In this document: piece by piece, positions 32,811-40,021 of the stretch | How the letters are laid out: the number at the start of each line of letters is the position of its first letter | Numbering within the stretch: the stretch's first letter is position 1 | Source: a virus | IMG/VR virus record: IMGVR_UViG_3300020163_000007 | Location: 1 to 44,781 of that record | DNA length: 44,781 nucleotides | Strand: one strand, 5' to 3' | The notes under the pieces: generated by a model | The model's database searches: none | The model's input: only the letters and a program-made list of their open reading frames with translations | Told to the model about the DNA's origin: nothing | Translations under genes and position numbers: made by a program

Positions 32811-33499
32811 AGAAGGAAGAACAACACGTCCACCAGGCTGTTTGTCGATACGTACAATACCAATATCCCGGAGTAATATTTTTCAGTGAACCATCCGGAC
32901 TGCGGGTAACCCCTGGACTTGCCAGGCTTCTTAAATCACTTCGCAGCGAGACCAAACTCCCGGACCTTTTCATTGCAGAACCAAAGGGGGATAAATCCGG
33001 ATTATTTATCGAAATCAAGGCATCATACGAGGATCTATACCTAAAAAACGGAGATATCCGCAAAATGGAACATCTGCAAATGCAAAAGAAAATGTTGGAG
33101 AGGCTGCAGTCAAAGGGATACACAGCCGTATTCGGGGCCGGGTTTGATGCCTGTAAAATTATCATCGACGAATACCTTACCAAAAAGAATCCCATCACTC
33201 CAGAATTACTCGAGAAGATCGTCTGCAGACATTATCGGATTGAAAAAGAACTGCTTCACTGTAAAAGCCAGAAACGAGAAATCACCGAACCCCGGCAATT
33301 GGTAATGTCCCTTATTTACACCCTTATCGACACATCAAACCAGACGTCCGGATTGTTTTACAGAAAGGATCATGCAACGGTCACGCACGCCCGGAAACAA
33401 ATGCAAGACTTATGTGACTCCAATAAATTATTCCAGGAGAAAATTACCAGGATACTCCATGACCTGGGACTAAAAGATATAACATTTTACAAAAACTGA
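32807..33499 (+). CDS. VRR-NUC nuclease fused to a DnaA domain IV-like module (230 aa)
   Basis: The N-terminal half reads as a VRR-NUC nuclease of the PD-(D/E)xK group: LPDLFIAEP (P52-D53), GLFIEIKAS (E69-x-K71), HLQMQKKMLERL and GYTAVFGAGFDACKIIIDEY. The C-terminal half (about 135-220) resembles DnaA domain IV: a helix pair, then QLVMSLIYTLIDTSNQTSGL, then YRKDHATVTHARKQMQDL. Residues 186-195 (RKDHATVTHA) match the DnaA signature helix that reads DnaA boxes. This suggests a nuclease guided to DnaA-box-like DNA, in the replication module. It could resolve or nick replication intermediates. Confidence 0.8.
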   Translation: MKKEEQHVHQAVCRYVQYQYPGVIFFSEPSGLRVTPGLARLLKSLRSETKLPDLFIAEPKGDKSGLFIEIKASYEDLYLKNGDIRKMEHLQMQKKMLERLQSKGYTAVFGAGFDACKIIIDEYLTKKNPITPELLEKIVCRHYRIEKELLHCKSQKREITEPRQLVMSLIYTLIDTSNQTSGLFYRKDHATVTHARKQMQDLCDSNKLFQEKITRILHDLGLKDITFYKN

Positions 33500-33502
33500 T
33501 CA

Positions 33503-33604
33503 ATGACAAAAACCATCTGGACCTGGGTCAAAATTTTAACAGTCATCGTTGGATGGGTAGTATTCGTCTGGATCAGCATAAATCCAACCGAGTTCGGAAC
33601 CTAG
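33503..33604 (+). CDS. 33-residue membrane micropeptide
   Basis: The frame MTKTIWTWVKILTVIVGWVV, then FVWISINPTEFGT, holds one hydrophobic, Trp-rich helix of about 20 residues. It lies 3 bases after the nuclease fusion. It resembles small inner membrane peptides encoded by phages in early operons. Function unknown. Confidence 0.55.
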   Translation: MTKTIWTWVKILTVIVGWVVFVWISINPTEFGT

Positions 33605-33654
33605 TACGCTCAATTTATGAAAGGACAGATAACAGAATTTAATAAACGATAGTT

Positions 33655-33954
33655 ATGTCAAAGCTGATCAAGGAAGAAGTAACCAATCTTTTAAAGGAAT
33701 ACCCGACCATGCGGGATGACGACCGGACGCTGATCATAAATGTATGGGCCAGGGACCTGGAAAGACACTTCATCGACCCCAGCCAGTTCCGGACATTTTT
33801 CAAGTTTTACAAAGCCGGGATCCTAACTGGAGTAGAAACGATACGCAGAACCCGGCAAATCATCCAGGAGAAAAACCCAGGTCTGAGGGGGAAGGAATAT
33901 CACAAACATAAAGAACTTGAACAACAGTGGAACGAAGAAATCAGTAATCATTAG
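33655..33954 (+). CDS. Conserved-looking phage protein, unknown (99 aa)
   Basis: A basic helical protein with IINVWARDLERHFIDPSQFR, FYKAGILTGVETIRRTRQII and NPGLRGKEYHKHKELEQQW. I recall similar LRG-x-Y endings preceded by TIRRTRR-like helices in many Bacteroidota phage and prophage proteins of unknown function, usually among replication genes. No catalytic motif is seen. It ends 5 bases before the glycoside hydrolase gene. Confidence 0.65.
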   Translation: MSKLIKEEVTNLLKEYPTMRDDDRTLIINVWARDLERHFIDPSQFRTFFKFYKAGILTGVETIRRTRQIIQEKNPGLRGKEYHKHKELEQQWNEEISNH

Positions 33955-33959
33955 AAACC

Positions 33960-34685
33960 ATGTGCCTAAACAAATTATTCAAACCAGCCCCATTCGACCC
34001 ATTGAAAAATGGGTACTCCCTTATTTTTCGGGAGGATTGGAAGAAAGACATCGACTGGACAAAATGGGACTACAGGGAGCCATGGTCTGGTATAGATGAA
34101 ACGATGAAAGAAAAAACTATGTGGATACCGGAAATGGTGGATTGGTACCCAGGAGAAATAAGACTGACTGCAACAACAGACAGTGAAATCAACTTCTGCG
34201 GATTGATCTCCAGTCACAAATTCCTGAACATTAAATACGGATTCATTGAGGTAACGGCTAAGATGCCACCGAAGGGATATGTTTATTTTCCAGCCATTTG
34301 GATGTACGACAAAACCGGATGGCTGCCGGAAATCGATATAGTGGAACTCATGGGAGACGATTCGAAACGTGCTGCATTTACTCATCATTGGATGGAAGGA
34401 GATCGTCATCAAAGCGATGGAAAGGGAGTCAATCTGCCATTTGACTTAAGTCAATCATTTCACGCTTTCGCCATCGAATGGACCAAGAACAAGATAACCT
34501 GGTTTGTTGACCGGGTAAAGTGTTATGAAGTTACCTCCAACATCCCAAATGTCCCCCTGTTTTTAATTTGCAACATTGGCGCCGGAGGAACACCCGCATA
34601 TAGCCGTGTTTTCCAGGGGGGAGAAACTCCCCAGAAAATGGTGATCAAGACAATAGATATTTATGAGAAATTTCCGAAATGGTAA
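33960..34685 (+). CDS. Glycoside hydrolase family 16 enzyme (241 aa)
   Basis: The protein has the GH16 signature E-I-D-I-V-E at residues 124-129 (nucleophile E124, acid/base E129), with the preceding KYGFIEVTAKMPPKGYVYFP, PAIWMY and the following FHAFAIEWTKNKITWFVD. GH16 enzymes hydrolyse beta-1,3 or beta-1,4 glucans and galactans. No signal peptide or lipobox is seen, so it would be released on lysis or packed in virions. It is outside the structural operon. It might degrade capsule or exopolysaccharide around the host. Confidence 0.92.
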   Translation: MCLNKLFKPAPFDPLKNGYSLIFREDWKKDIDWTKWDYREPWSGIDETMKEKTMWIPEMVDWYPGEIRLTATTDSEINFCGLISSHKFLNIKYGFIEVTAKMPPKGYVYFPAIWMYDKTGWLPEIDIVELMGDDSKRAAFTHHWMEGDRHQSDGKGVNLPFDLSQSFHAFAIEWTKNKITWFVDRVKCYEVTSNIPNVPLFLICNIGAGGTPAYSRVFQGGETPQKMVIKTIDIYEKFPKW

Positions 34686-34726
34686 TTAAATGATCGGTTA
34701 GGGAGTGCTTTTTAAATCAATAAATT

Positions 34727-34984
34727 ATGGCAGGTGGATATGATTTATACGGAACTTATTATCCGAACTTAAACGAAGCGATGAATGCTGAGATGTCGCA
34801 ATGTAATGAAATTGACAATCGTTTTAATCAAAAGAAAATAAACGACTTAGAAAGACGATTACATGAACAGCAACGCCCATCAAATGAAGAAGAAATTCAT
34901 AATTTATGGCAAACAATACAGGCACTCGAAGCAAGAATAATTAAACTCGAAGGCCTTTTCTTAGCATTGCCTATAACGGTTTAA
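34727..34984 (+). CDS. Small coiled-coil protein (85 aa), low-GC
   Basis: It begins MAGGYDLYGTYYPNLNEAMN and continues as a coiled coil (DLERRLHEQQRPSNEEEIHN, QALEARIIKLEGLF). Its base composition is much richer in A and T than the preceding genes, marking the start of a foreign-looking patch that runs to about 37160. No family is recognised. The upstream sequence GGTTAGGGAGTG near 34698 resembles the sequence before the methyltransferase gene. Confidence 0.6.
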   Translation: MAGGYDLYGTYYPNLNEAMNAEMSQCNEIDNRFNQKKINDLERRLHEQQRPSNEEEIHNLWQTIQALEARIIKLEGLFLALPITV

Positions 34985-34996
34985 TAGCAAAACATT

Positions 34997-35239
34997 ATGA
35001 ATTACGAAATTGAAAGAAAATTGAATGACAAGTTAGATAAATGGGAACTACACAATGTCCAAAATGAGAACCGAGAATTAAAAAGCCAAATCCACGAACT
35101 TGAAAGAAAAATGGGAAACTTGGAAGGTACTAACAGTAATAGACACTATGTACTTGAAAGGCTTTTTAATATGCTTGCAGAACACCCCAAATTTTCGGAT
35201 ATATCAAATCAACTTTATGAATTACGTGGCAGTCTTTAG
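34997..35239 (+). CDS. Small coiled-coil protein (80 aa), low-GC
   Basis: Start MNYEIERKLNDKLDKWELHN, then heptads (NRELKSQIHELERKMGNLEG) and a C-terminal helix (YVLERLFNMLAEHPKFSDIS). It resembles the neighbour at 34727 in being a short coiled-coil protein, so the two may form a pair. Function unknown. It is followed by a strong hairpin structure at 35248-35299. Confidence 0.6.
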   Translation: MNYEIERKLNDKLDKWELHNVQNENRELKSQIHELERKMGNLEGTNSNRHYVLERLFNMLAEHPKFSDISNQLYELRGSL

Positions 35240-35247
35240 CCTTGCAT

Positions 35248-35299
35248 ATAATGAACCGGCTGCAGGCGCAGCCTCCGGTTGCGCTTGCAGCAACATTAT
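35248..35299. repeat. Nested inverted repeats before the methyltransferase, attC-like in layout
   Basis: Outer arms ATAATG (35248) and CATTAT (35294) enclose AACC (35254)/GGTT (35277) and GGCTGC-AGGC-GCAGCC (35258-35273). An alternative stem GTTGC/GCAAC lies at 35278-35294. The structure is GC-rich in an AT-rich patch and separates two genes that share similar start contexts. The layout recalls integron attC sites, but the required end motifs are not clearly present. Confidence 0.45.
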
Positions 35300-35323
35300 G
35301 TGGAGTGTTTTAATAATTAGAAA

Positions 35324-36394
35324 ATGCAGTTAGAAATACCCTTACCTGAATTCAAATTTACCTTCGCTGAGTTCTTTGCCGGCGCTGGTGGTTTGTCGTT
35401 GGGTTTTGAGCAGGCCGGTCTGAAGTGTATTTCAGCACTTGAAAGGGATACAGCAGCTGCTCACACATTCTATACAAATTTATGTCTGGAGGGATGGACA
35501 CACGTTTGGGTTGATCCGGAAGATGAGAAGACAATAAAAAATATGAGTAAATGGAGTCGTGAAACCTCAAACTTTCTTTTTCCGGATGGAGTTGATGATA
35601 ACTGGTTGACAAGTGATAAACCTTCTCCATGCTTGAATCTATTCGTAATGGACATAATGAAACTTGAGCCTGAGTACTGGATGGAGCTTTGCAGAGTGAG
35701 ACCCGGAGACGTGAGGATTTTCGCCGGTGGTCCTCCGTGCCAGGGATTCAGTCAGTCAAATTCAAACAGACATATTGGCGATGAAAGAAACCAGCTTCCA
35801 TTACGGTTCATCTATTATTGCAAAGTCTGCAAACCAGATATCGTATTCATGGAAAATGTTCCTGGTATCATTTCCCTGGGGAAAAAGAAAGGTGAGAAAG
35901 AAGGCCCATTTATTCCGTGGATCAGGGATGCTTTCGAGGATGCAGGATATTATATGCAATATGAAGTCCTTAATGCAAAAGACTTTGGTGTTCCTCAAAG
36001 CAGAAAAAGGGTAATTTTTATTGCTATCAGAAAGGAAAGCACCTTTAAGTATACATTTCCCGAGACAACTCATGGCCCAGGGAAAGAAGATTATGTTACT
36101 GTCCGGGAGGCTATAATGAATCTTCCGCCTCTCCAAGCAGGAGAAGCATATGAAGAGAAGCCTTACTACATAAAGCCAGTTGAAGGACATGTATTGTGCA
36201 GTGGATGCCACAGGTATGTAAAGAATACACGTAAGAACTGTCAAGTCTGTGGTCATTCTATTGAAGATGCAATTAAGGGTGGAATATTCAAGGCTCCGGA
36301 ATTAGGGATAACAATGCTTGGTATTGACAAAGAAGATGTAAATATTGAAGAGGCTTTAAGAGTACTTGAACCTCTTGAAAAACATTACACATAA
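35324..36394 (+). CDS. DNA cytosine-C5 methyltransferase lacking C-terminal motifs (356 aa)
   Basis: Motif I FAGAGGLSLG (18-27), motif IV GGPPCQGFSQ with catalytic C139, motif VI MENVPG (176-181) and motif VIII QSRKRV (225-230) are present, so it should transfer a methyl group to C5 of cytosine. The recognition part has a zinc-ribbon-like C292-x2-C295...C306-x2-C309. The chain ends soon after this, without motif IX or the GNAVPP-type motif X that helps to bind AdoMet. It may be truncated, or belong to a short family. No restriction enzyme is next to it. The role is likely protection from host restriction. Confidence 0.85.
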   Translation: MQLEIPLPEFKFTFAEFFAGAGGLSLGFEQAGLKCISALERDTAAAHTFYTNLCLEGWTHVWVDPEDEKTIKNMSKWSRETSNFLFPDGVDDNWLTSDKPSPCLNLFVMDIMKLEPEYWMELCRVRPGDVRIFAGGPPCQGFSQSNSNRHIGDERNQLPLRFIYYCKVCKPDIVFMENVPGIISLGKKKGEKEGPFIPWIRDAFEDAGYYMQYEVLNAKDFGVPQSRKRVIFIAIRKESTFKYTFPETTHGPGKEDYVTVREAIMNLPPLQAGEAYEEKPYYIKPVEGHVLCSGCHRYVKNTRKNCQVCGHSIEDAIKGGIFKAPELGITMLGIDKEDVNIEEALRVLEPLEKHYT

Positions 36395-36436
36395 TAAGTC
36401 GCTAACCGCACTTATTTAACGCTTAAATTAAATGAT

Positions 36437-36640
36437 ATGACAGCAAAAGAATTTCTTAAATCAAAAGGCAGACGGGAATACGAAAGTATTAATGGCTTTA
36501 CAGGCGAATACACAACCACTCCTGCCGAAATGGATGAGTACGCCAAAGAAAGAGCATGGGAGGTATATAAAGATATGTCAAACTATCAAGAAGAATTTGC
36601 ACTAAAAATGTTTAACCAATGGTGTGAGAACAACAAATGA
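36437..36640 (+). CDS. Small protein, unknown (67 aa)
   Basis: MTAKEFLKSKGRREYESING to FNQWCENNK. It is charged and helical with a short Gly/Thr-rich turn (GFTGEYTTTPAEMDEYAKER). It overlaps the following gene by ATGA, so it is probably translated. Low-GC like its neighbours. No family recognised. Confidence 0.6.
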   Translation: MTAKEFLKSKGRREYESINGFTGEYTTTPAEMDEYAKERAWEVYKDMSNYQEEFALKMFNQWCENNK

Positions 36641-36978
36641 ACGAAATACAACAATTAATGAACGAGTGGTTTATATGGGCATCTAAAACATTTCCACAGT
36701 CAACTGCACTATCTCATGCAAAACACCTTCAAAAGGAAGCGGCTGAGTTATGCGAAGTTTTAATAGAAAGTCCTAACGAGTCTCCATTAAACCACTCATT
36801 GCGGATGGAATTTGCAGACTGTTTTATATTGTTACTAAACACCGCCAGCAAGTGCGGATTTACAATGCAGGAATTAACCGATTGCGCTATTGAAAAGATG
36901 GAAATCAATAAGAATCGCAAATGGGGAAAACCCGATAAAGACGGAATTGTTGAACACATAAGAAAAGAGGAAAAATGA
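36637..36978 (+). CDS. MazG-like / DUF550-type nucleotide pyrophosphohydrolase (113 aa)
   Basis: The helices KHLQKEAAELCEVLIES and MEFADCFILLLNTASKCG supply the E-x2-E and E-x2-D metal sites of the all-alpha NTP pyrophosphatase fold. The end MEINKNRKWGKPDKDGIVEH is typical of DUF550 proteins. Such enzymes hydrolyse NTPs or dNTPs to monophosphates and are common in phages, where they adjust nucleotide pools or remove alarmone-like signals. No purZ-like gene is present, so a 2-aminoadenine role is not supported. It overlaps both neighbours. Confidence 0.82.
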   Translation: MNEIQQLMNEWFIWASKTFPQSTALSHAKHLQKEAAELCEVLIESPNESPLNHSLRMEFADCFILLLNTASKCGFTMQELTDCAIEKMEINKNRKWGKPDKDGIVEHIRKEEK

Positions 36979-37166
36979 CAGACGAATCAATCATGCCTTA
37001 TGGTATTCACAAGGGCAAGAAAATGGCCGACGTTCCAGCAAGTTATTTGCTCTGGCTTTATGAAAATCAGAAATGTTCAGGCGAAGTGAAAGCGTACATT
37101 AGGGAAAACCTTGACGTTATTAAAGGTCAGATTGCTTATGATAAAAAGAAAGGGAATAGGCCATGA
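36975..37166 (+). CDS. DUF3820-like small protein (63 aa)
   Basis: The sequence IMPYGIHKGKKMADVPASYL followed by LWLYENQ fits the DUF3820 pattern (M-P-x-G-x-x-K-G-K-x-x-x-D-V-P-x-x-Y-L). It is frequent in phages and plasmids, often near exonuclease or nucleotide genes, but its activity is not established to my knowledge. It overlaps its neighbours by ATGA on both sides. Confidence 0.75.
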   Translation: MTDESIMPYGIHKGKKMADVPASYLLWLYENQKCSGEVKAYIRENLDVIKGQIAYDKKKGNRP

Positions 37167-37453
37167 TCGACCTTTTCGGAAACGACACCGAACCAGCCGT
37201 CCAATTAGCGGGACATGAAAGCAAATACCAGAAATTCAAGAGGAAGAATCATTACACCCGGACACATGATGAGGAAAAAAGGTGTAAAGAATGTTTCCAC
37301 CGCTGCAGCTATGAATACCATGACAGATATTACCACAAATGCAATTTGATGGGCATTTCATCCTGCGAAGCGACCGATATCAGATTAAGTTACGTCTGCG
37401 ACCTTTTCGTGCAACAACCCCAAACTAAACCACCAACACCAAGACCAGAATGA
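37163..37453 (+). CDS. Cys/His-rich small protein, probable zinc binding (96 aa)
   Basis: Cysteines in KRCKECFHRC, YYHKCNLMG, SSCEATD and YVCDLF form a pattern suited to one or two zinc sites between residues 40 and 80. Similar Cys-rich phage proteins with the final ATDIRL-like segment are common beside ParB-methyltransferase genes. It starts and ends with ATGA overlaps. The exact function is unknown. The tail is Pro/Thr-rich. Confidence 0.65.
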   Translation: MIDLFGNDTEPAVQLAGHESKYQKFKRKNHYTRTHDEEKRCKECFHRCSYEYHDRYYHKCNLMGISSCEATDIRLSYVCDLFVQQPQTKPPTPRPE

Positions 37454-38748
37454 GCGAAACAAAAACAATCCAGGGACTGATGTACCGGCCAATGTCGGAA
37501 CTGCACAAATTAGAAGGGAACCCCCGAATCATCAAGACAAAGCAATTCGACACCCTGGTCAAATCGATCAAGGACAACCCGGACTACTTCGAAGCCCGGC
37601 CATTGATCCTATCGGACCGGACCGGCGAATTTGTGATCCTTGCCGGGAACCAGAGATACGAAGCAGCCCGGGTAGTAGGACTGAAATCAGTCCCGACCTT
37701 CCTCATCCAGGGACTCACCGAAGCCCGGGAGAAAGAGATCGTAGTCCGGGATAACATCAGCAACGGCGAATGGGATTATGATGCCCTGGCGAATTTCTGG
37801 GACGACCTACCCCTGGAAGATTGGGGTCTGGAGATCCCCGAGCTCATGGACAAAGACAAGGTCGAAGCCGTCGAGGATGACTTCGAGATCCCAGCGGTCA
37901 TCTTAACCGATATCGTCCTGGGCGACCGCTTCGAGTTTGTCGGACCGGGAGTGCATCACCACATCAGATGCGGAGATGCCACCAACCCGGAGGACGTCCT
38001 ACTCCTGATGGCCGGCCAGAAAGGTGACTGCGTTTTCACAGACCCACCCTACAACGTGAACTACTCCGGCAGAGGGAAGGAAACCAGCAACAAGATCATG
38101 AATGACCACATGTCGGTGGAAGCCTTTGTCGACTTTTTAACGAAGGTTTTCGAGAATTACAAACTGATAGTCAAGGAATCCGCGCCGTTTTACATTTGCC
38201 ACTCATCCTCCAGCCAGATCATCTTCGAACAGGCCATGAACAAAATCAACCTAATCGTTAAGAACCAGATCATCTGGAACAAGACGATCGCCAGCATGGG
38301 ATGGGGAGATTACCGGTGGAAGCATGAGCCACTATTCTATGCCACCTTTGGAAAGAAAGCCGTTAATTTCTTTGGAGATCGCAGCCAATACACGGTCTGG
38401 AACGAGAAATGGGATATCATCAAGATGGAGAAATATCTTAAGCGACTGGCCACCAAGCAGGAAAAGGGAGGATCATCCGTCTGGACAATCTCCCGGGAAA
38501 GCAAATACCAGCATCCAACCCAGAAGCCGGTGGAACTGATCAGCATCGCGCTGAAGAACTCCAGCAAAGCCCAGGACAACGTGGTGGACCTATTCTCGGG
38601 TAGCGCCAGCACGATGGTAACCGGACACCAGATGCGCCGCAACGTTTATGCCCTCGAGTTAGATCCGCGATATGTGCAAGTATGCGTAGACCGGATGCGA
38701 GCGCTGGACCCATTGATCGACATATTCAAGAACGGAGTAAGATACTAA
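37450..38748 (+). CDS. ParB-like domain fused to N6-adenine/N4-cytosine DNA methyltransferase (432 aa)
   Basis: Residues 1-110 are a ParB/Srx-type domain (GNPRIIKTKQFDTLVKSIKD, FVILAGNQRYEAARVVGL). Residues 165-432 are a beta-class amino-methyltransferase with DPPY at 198-201 (TDPPYNVNYSG) before the AdoMet motif DLFSGSAST at 380-388. KPVELISIALKNS and YALELDPRYVQVCVDRM follow the usual order. This fusion is widespread in phages, usually just upstream of terminase genes as here, and is thought to methylate phage DNA or mark packaging. Confidence 0.93.
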   Translation: MSETKTIQGLMYRPMSELHKLEGNPRIIKTKQFDTLVKSIKDNPDYFEARPLILSDRTGEFVILAGNQRYEAARVVGLKSVPTFLIQGLTEAREKEIVVRDNISNGEWDYDALANFWDDLPLEDWGLEIPELMDKDKVEAVEDDFEIPAVILTDIVLGDRFEFVGPGVHHHIRCGDATNPEDVLLLMAGQKGDCVFTDPPYNVNYSGRGKETSNKIMNDHMSVEAFVDFLTKVFENYKLIVKESAPFYICHSSSSQIIFEQAMNKINLIVKNQIIWNKTIASMGWGDYRWKHEPLFYATFGKKAVNFFGDRSQYTVWNEKWDIIKMEKYLKRLATKQEKGGSSVWTISRESKYQHPTQKPVELISIALKNSSKAQDNVVDLFSGSASTMVTGHQMRRNVYALELDPRYVQVCVDRMRALDPLIDIFKNGVRY

Positions 38749-38767
38749 CCCCAAAACCCTAAGAGAA

Positions 38768-39382
38768 ATGACAGACGACCTCGAAGGCTTCGACCTTGAC
38801 ATATACGGAAACGCAGATACCGAAACGACGGACATGGTCTCCACCCGGATACTTAAACACCAGGAGAAGGAGAAACTCCGTGATGCCATGAAGAAAGAGA
38901 AAGCTGGTGATATTCTCCAAGAACTCCCCAAACCAGGGGAAACCCTTCATATCATCAGTAATGGGACATTCGATTACTGGACCTTCGTGCCGATCATCAT
39001 CGCCCTGATGGGAGGAAGAAGCAATGAGGGATGGTTTTCCACCTGGACCCTTAACCGGGCCAACTGCAATGAACTTTTTGAAATTTACGACAGGGGTGAT
39101 CTCGGCTCCATAAACTTCCTAACCGGGGTCTACTTCAAACGACGTGAAACCGCAGTATATGCAAAACTCATTACAGGGATACAGGAGAGGGGAGGCCGGT
39201 ACAAGGCCCTGGAGAATCACTCAAAGATTATCCTGCTCACCAATGGAACCGATTACATCACCATGGAGGGATCGGCCAACTTTACGGCAAATCCCAGGAA
39301 TGAACAGAACACCATTACAAACCTTAGATCGGTTTACGATTTTCATCGGGGATGGATGGATGAAATATTATCTAAAAAATAA
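38768..39382 (+). CDS. Phospholipase D-like protein next to terminase (204 aa)
   Basis: The C-terminal half contains one HKD-like motif: ENHSKIILLTNGTDYITMEG, then GSANFTANPR. The His, Lys, and GSxN elements are those of the PLD nuclease superfamily, so a dimer would supply the two halves of one active site. Residues 60-120 (LHIISNGTFDYWTFVPIIIA, WTLNRANCNELFEIYDRGDL) form the N-terminal half of the fold. I recall the same type of gene between ParB-methyltransferase and small terminase genes in other phages. Nuclease activity is inferred. Confidence 0.7.
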   Translation: MTDDLEGFDLDIYGNADTETTDMVSTRILKHQEKEKLRDAMKKEKAGDILQELPKPGETLHIISNGTFDYWTFVPIIIALMGGRSNEGWFSTWTLNRANCNELFEIYDRGDLGSINFLTGVYFKRRETAVYAKLITGIQERGGRYKALENHSKIILLTNGTDYITMEGSANFTANPRNEQNTITNLRSVYDFHRGWMDEILSKK

Positions 39383-39388
39383 CTAATT

Positions 39389-40021
39389 ATGGCCGGAAAG
39401 GGAGGATACGTAACAAAAGAGAGAAGGAAGGAAGCCTGGGAGCGTGCGGCAAAGGTCGCCGAACTGCTCGCATCCGGACTGACGGTAAGACAGATCCAGC
39501 AATATGCCACCGAGAAACTCGGATGGACGGTCACCGAGAAAATGATCTATACCTACATCGCAAAGGCAAATGAGGCATTTGCAGAGGAATCAAAGGCCAA
39601 AATCAACGAGGAATTCGGTAAAGGTCTCCGGAGATTGAATATGCTTTTCGCTGCATCCCTCAAAATACAGGATTACAAAGCCTGTCTATCCGTCCAAAGG
39701 GAGATCAACTCCATGATGGGATTCAATGCACCAGGCGGGGGAGGGGGAGCAGTTATCGTTCATGGCGATATCAATACCCAAACGAACGTCACCAACCAGG
39801 CAATCCAGATCGAATATGTCGAGACTGGAAAAGAAATAGCAACCAGCGAGGATCAGGTGGATCTGAACCGGCCAGACAGAATCATAGAATTACAATCACC
39901 ACAGCAAACTGATAATGAAAGAACTATCGACAATCTTGGAACAGGGGATAATCCTTCCATCCAGAACGATCCAGACGCCACAGAGAAACTATTCGAACCG
40001 GACGTCCCCTCAATCTTCTGA
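39389..40021 (+). CDS. terS: Terminase small subunit (210 aa)
   Basis: The N-terminal part has a DNA-binding helix-turn-helix (ELLASGLTVRQIQQYATEKL, TVTEKMIYTYIAKANEAF), followed by an oligomerisation helix (FGKGLRRLNMLFAASLKIQD, ACLSVQREINSMMGF) and a Gly-rich linker to an acidic tail. Small terminases bind pac or cos and recruit the large subunit. It is directly before the large subunit gene and overlaps it by 107 bases. Identification is by this context plus the fold pattern. Confidence 0.82.
   Translation: MAGKGGYVTKERRKEAWERAAKVAELLASGLTVRQIQQYATEKLGWTVTEKMIYTYIAKANEAFAEESKAKINEEFGKGLRRLNMLFAASLKIQDYKACLSVQREINSMMGFNAPGGGGGAVIVHGDINTQTNVTNQAIQIEYVETGKEIATSEDQVDLNRPDRIIELQSPQQTDNERTIDNLGTGDNPSIQNDPDATEKLFEPDVPSIF

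Noticed and set aside
36637-36978. Part of a 2-aminoadenine (Z-genome) pathway
   Set aside because: A MazG/DUF550-like enzyme is present, but no PurZ-like gene or special polymerase is encoded in the window.
35324-38748. Complete restriction-modification system
   Set aside because: Two methyltransferases are present, but no restriction endonuclease gene lies nearby; they more likely protect phage DNA.
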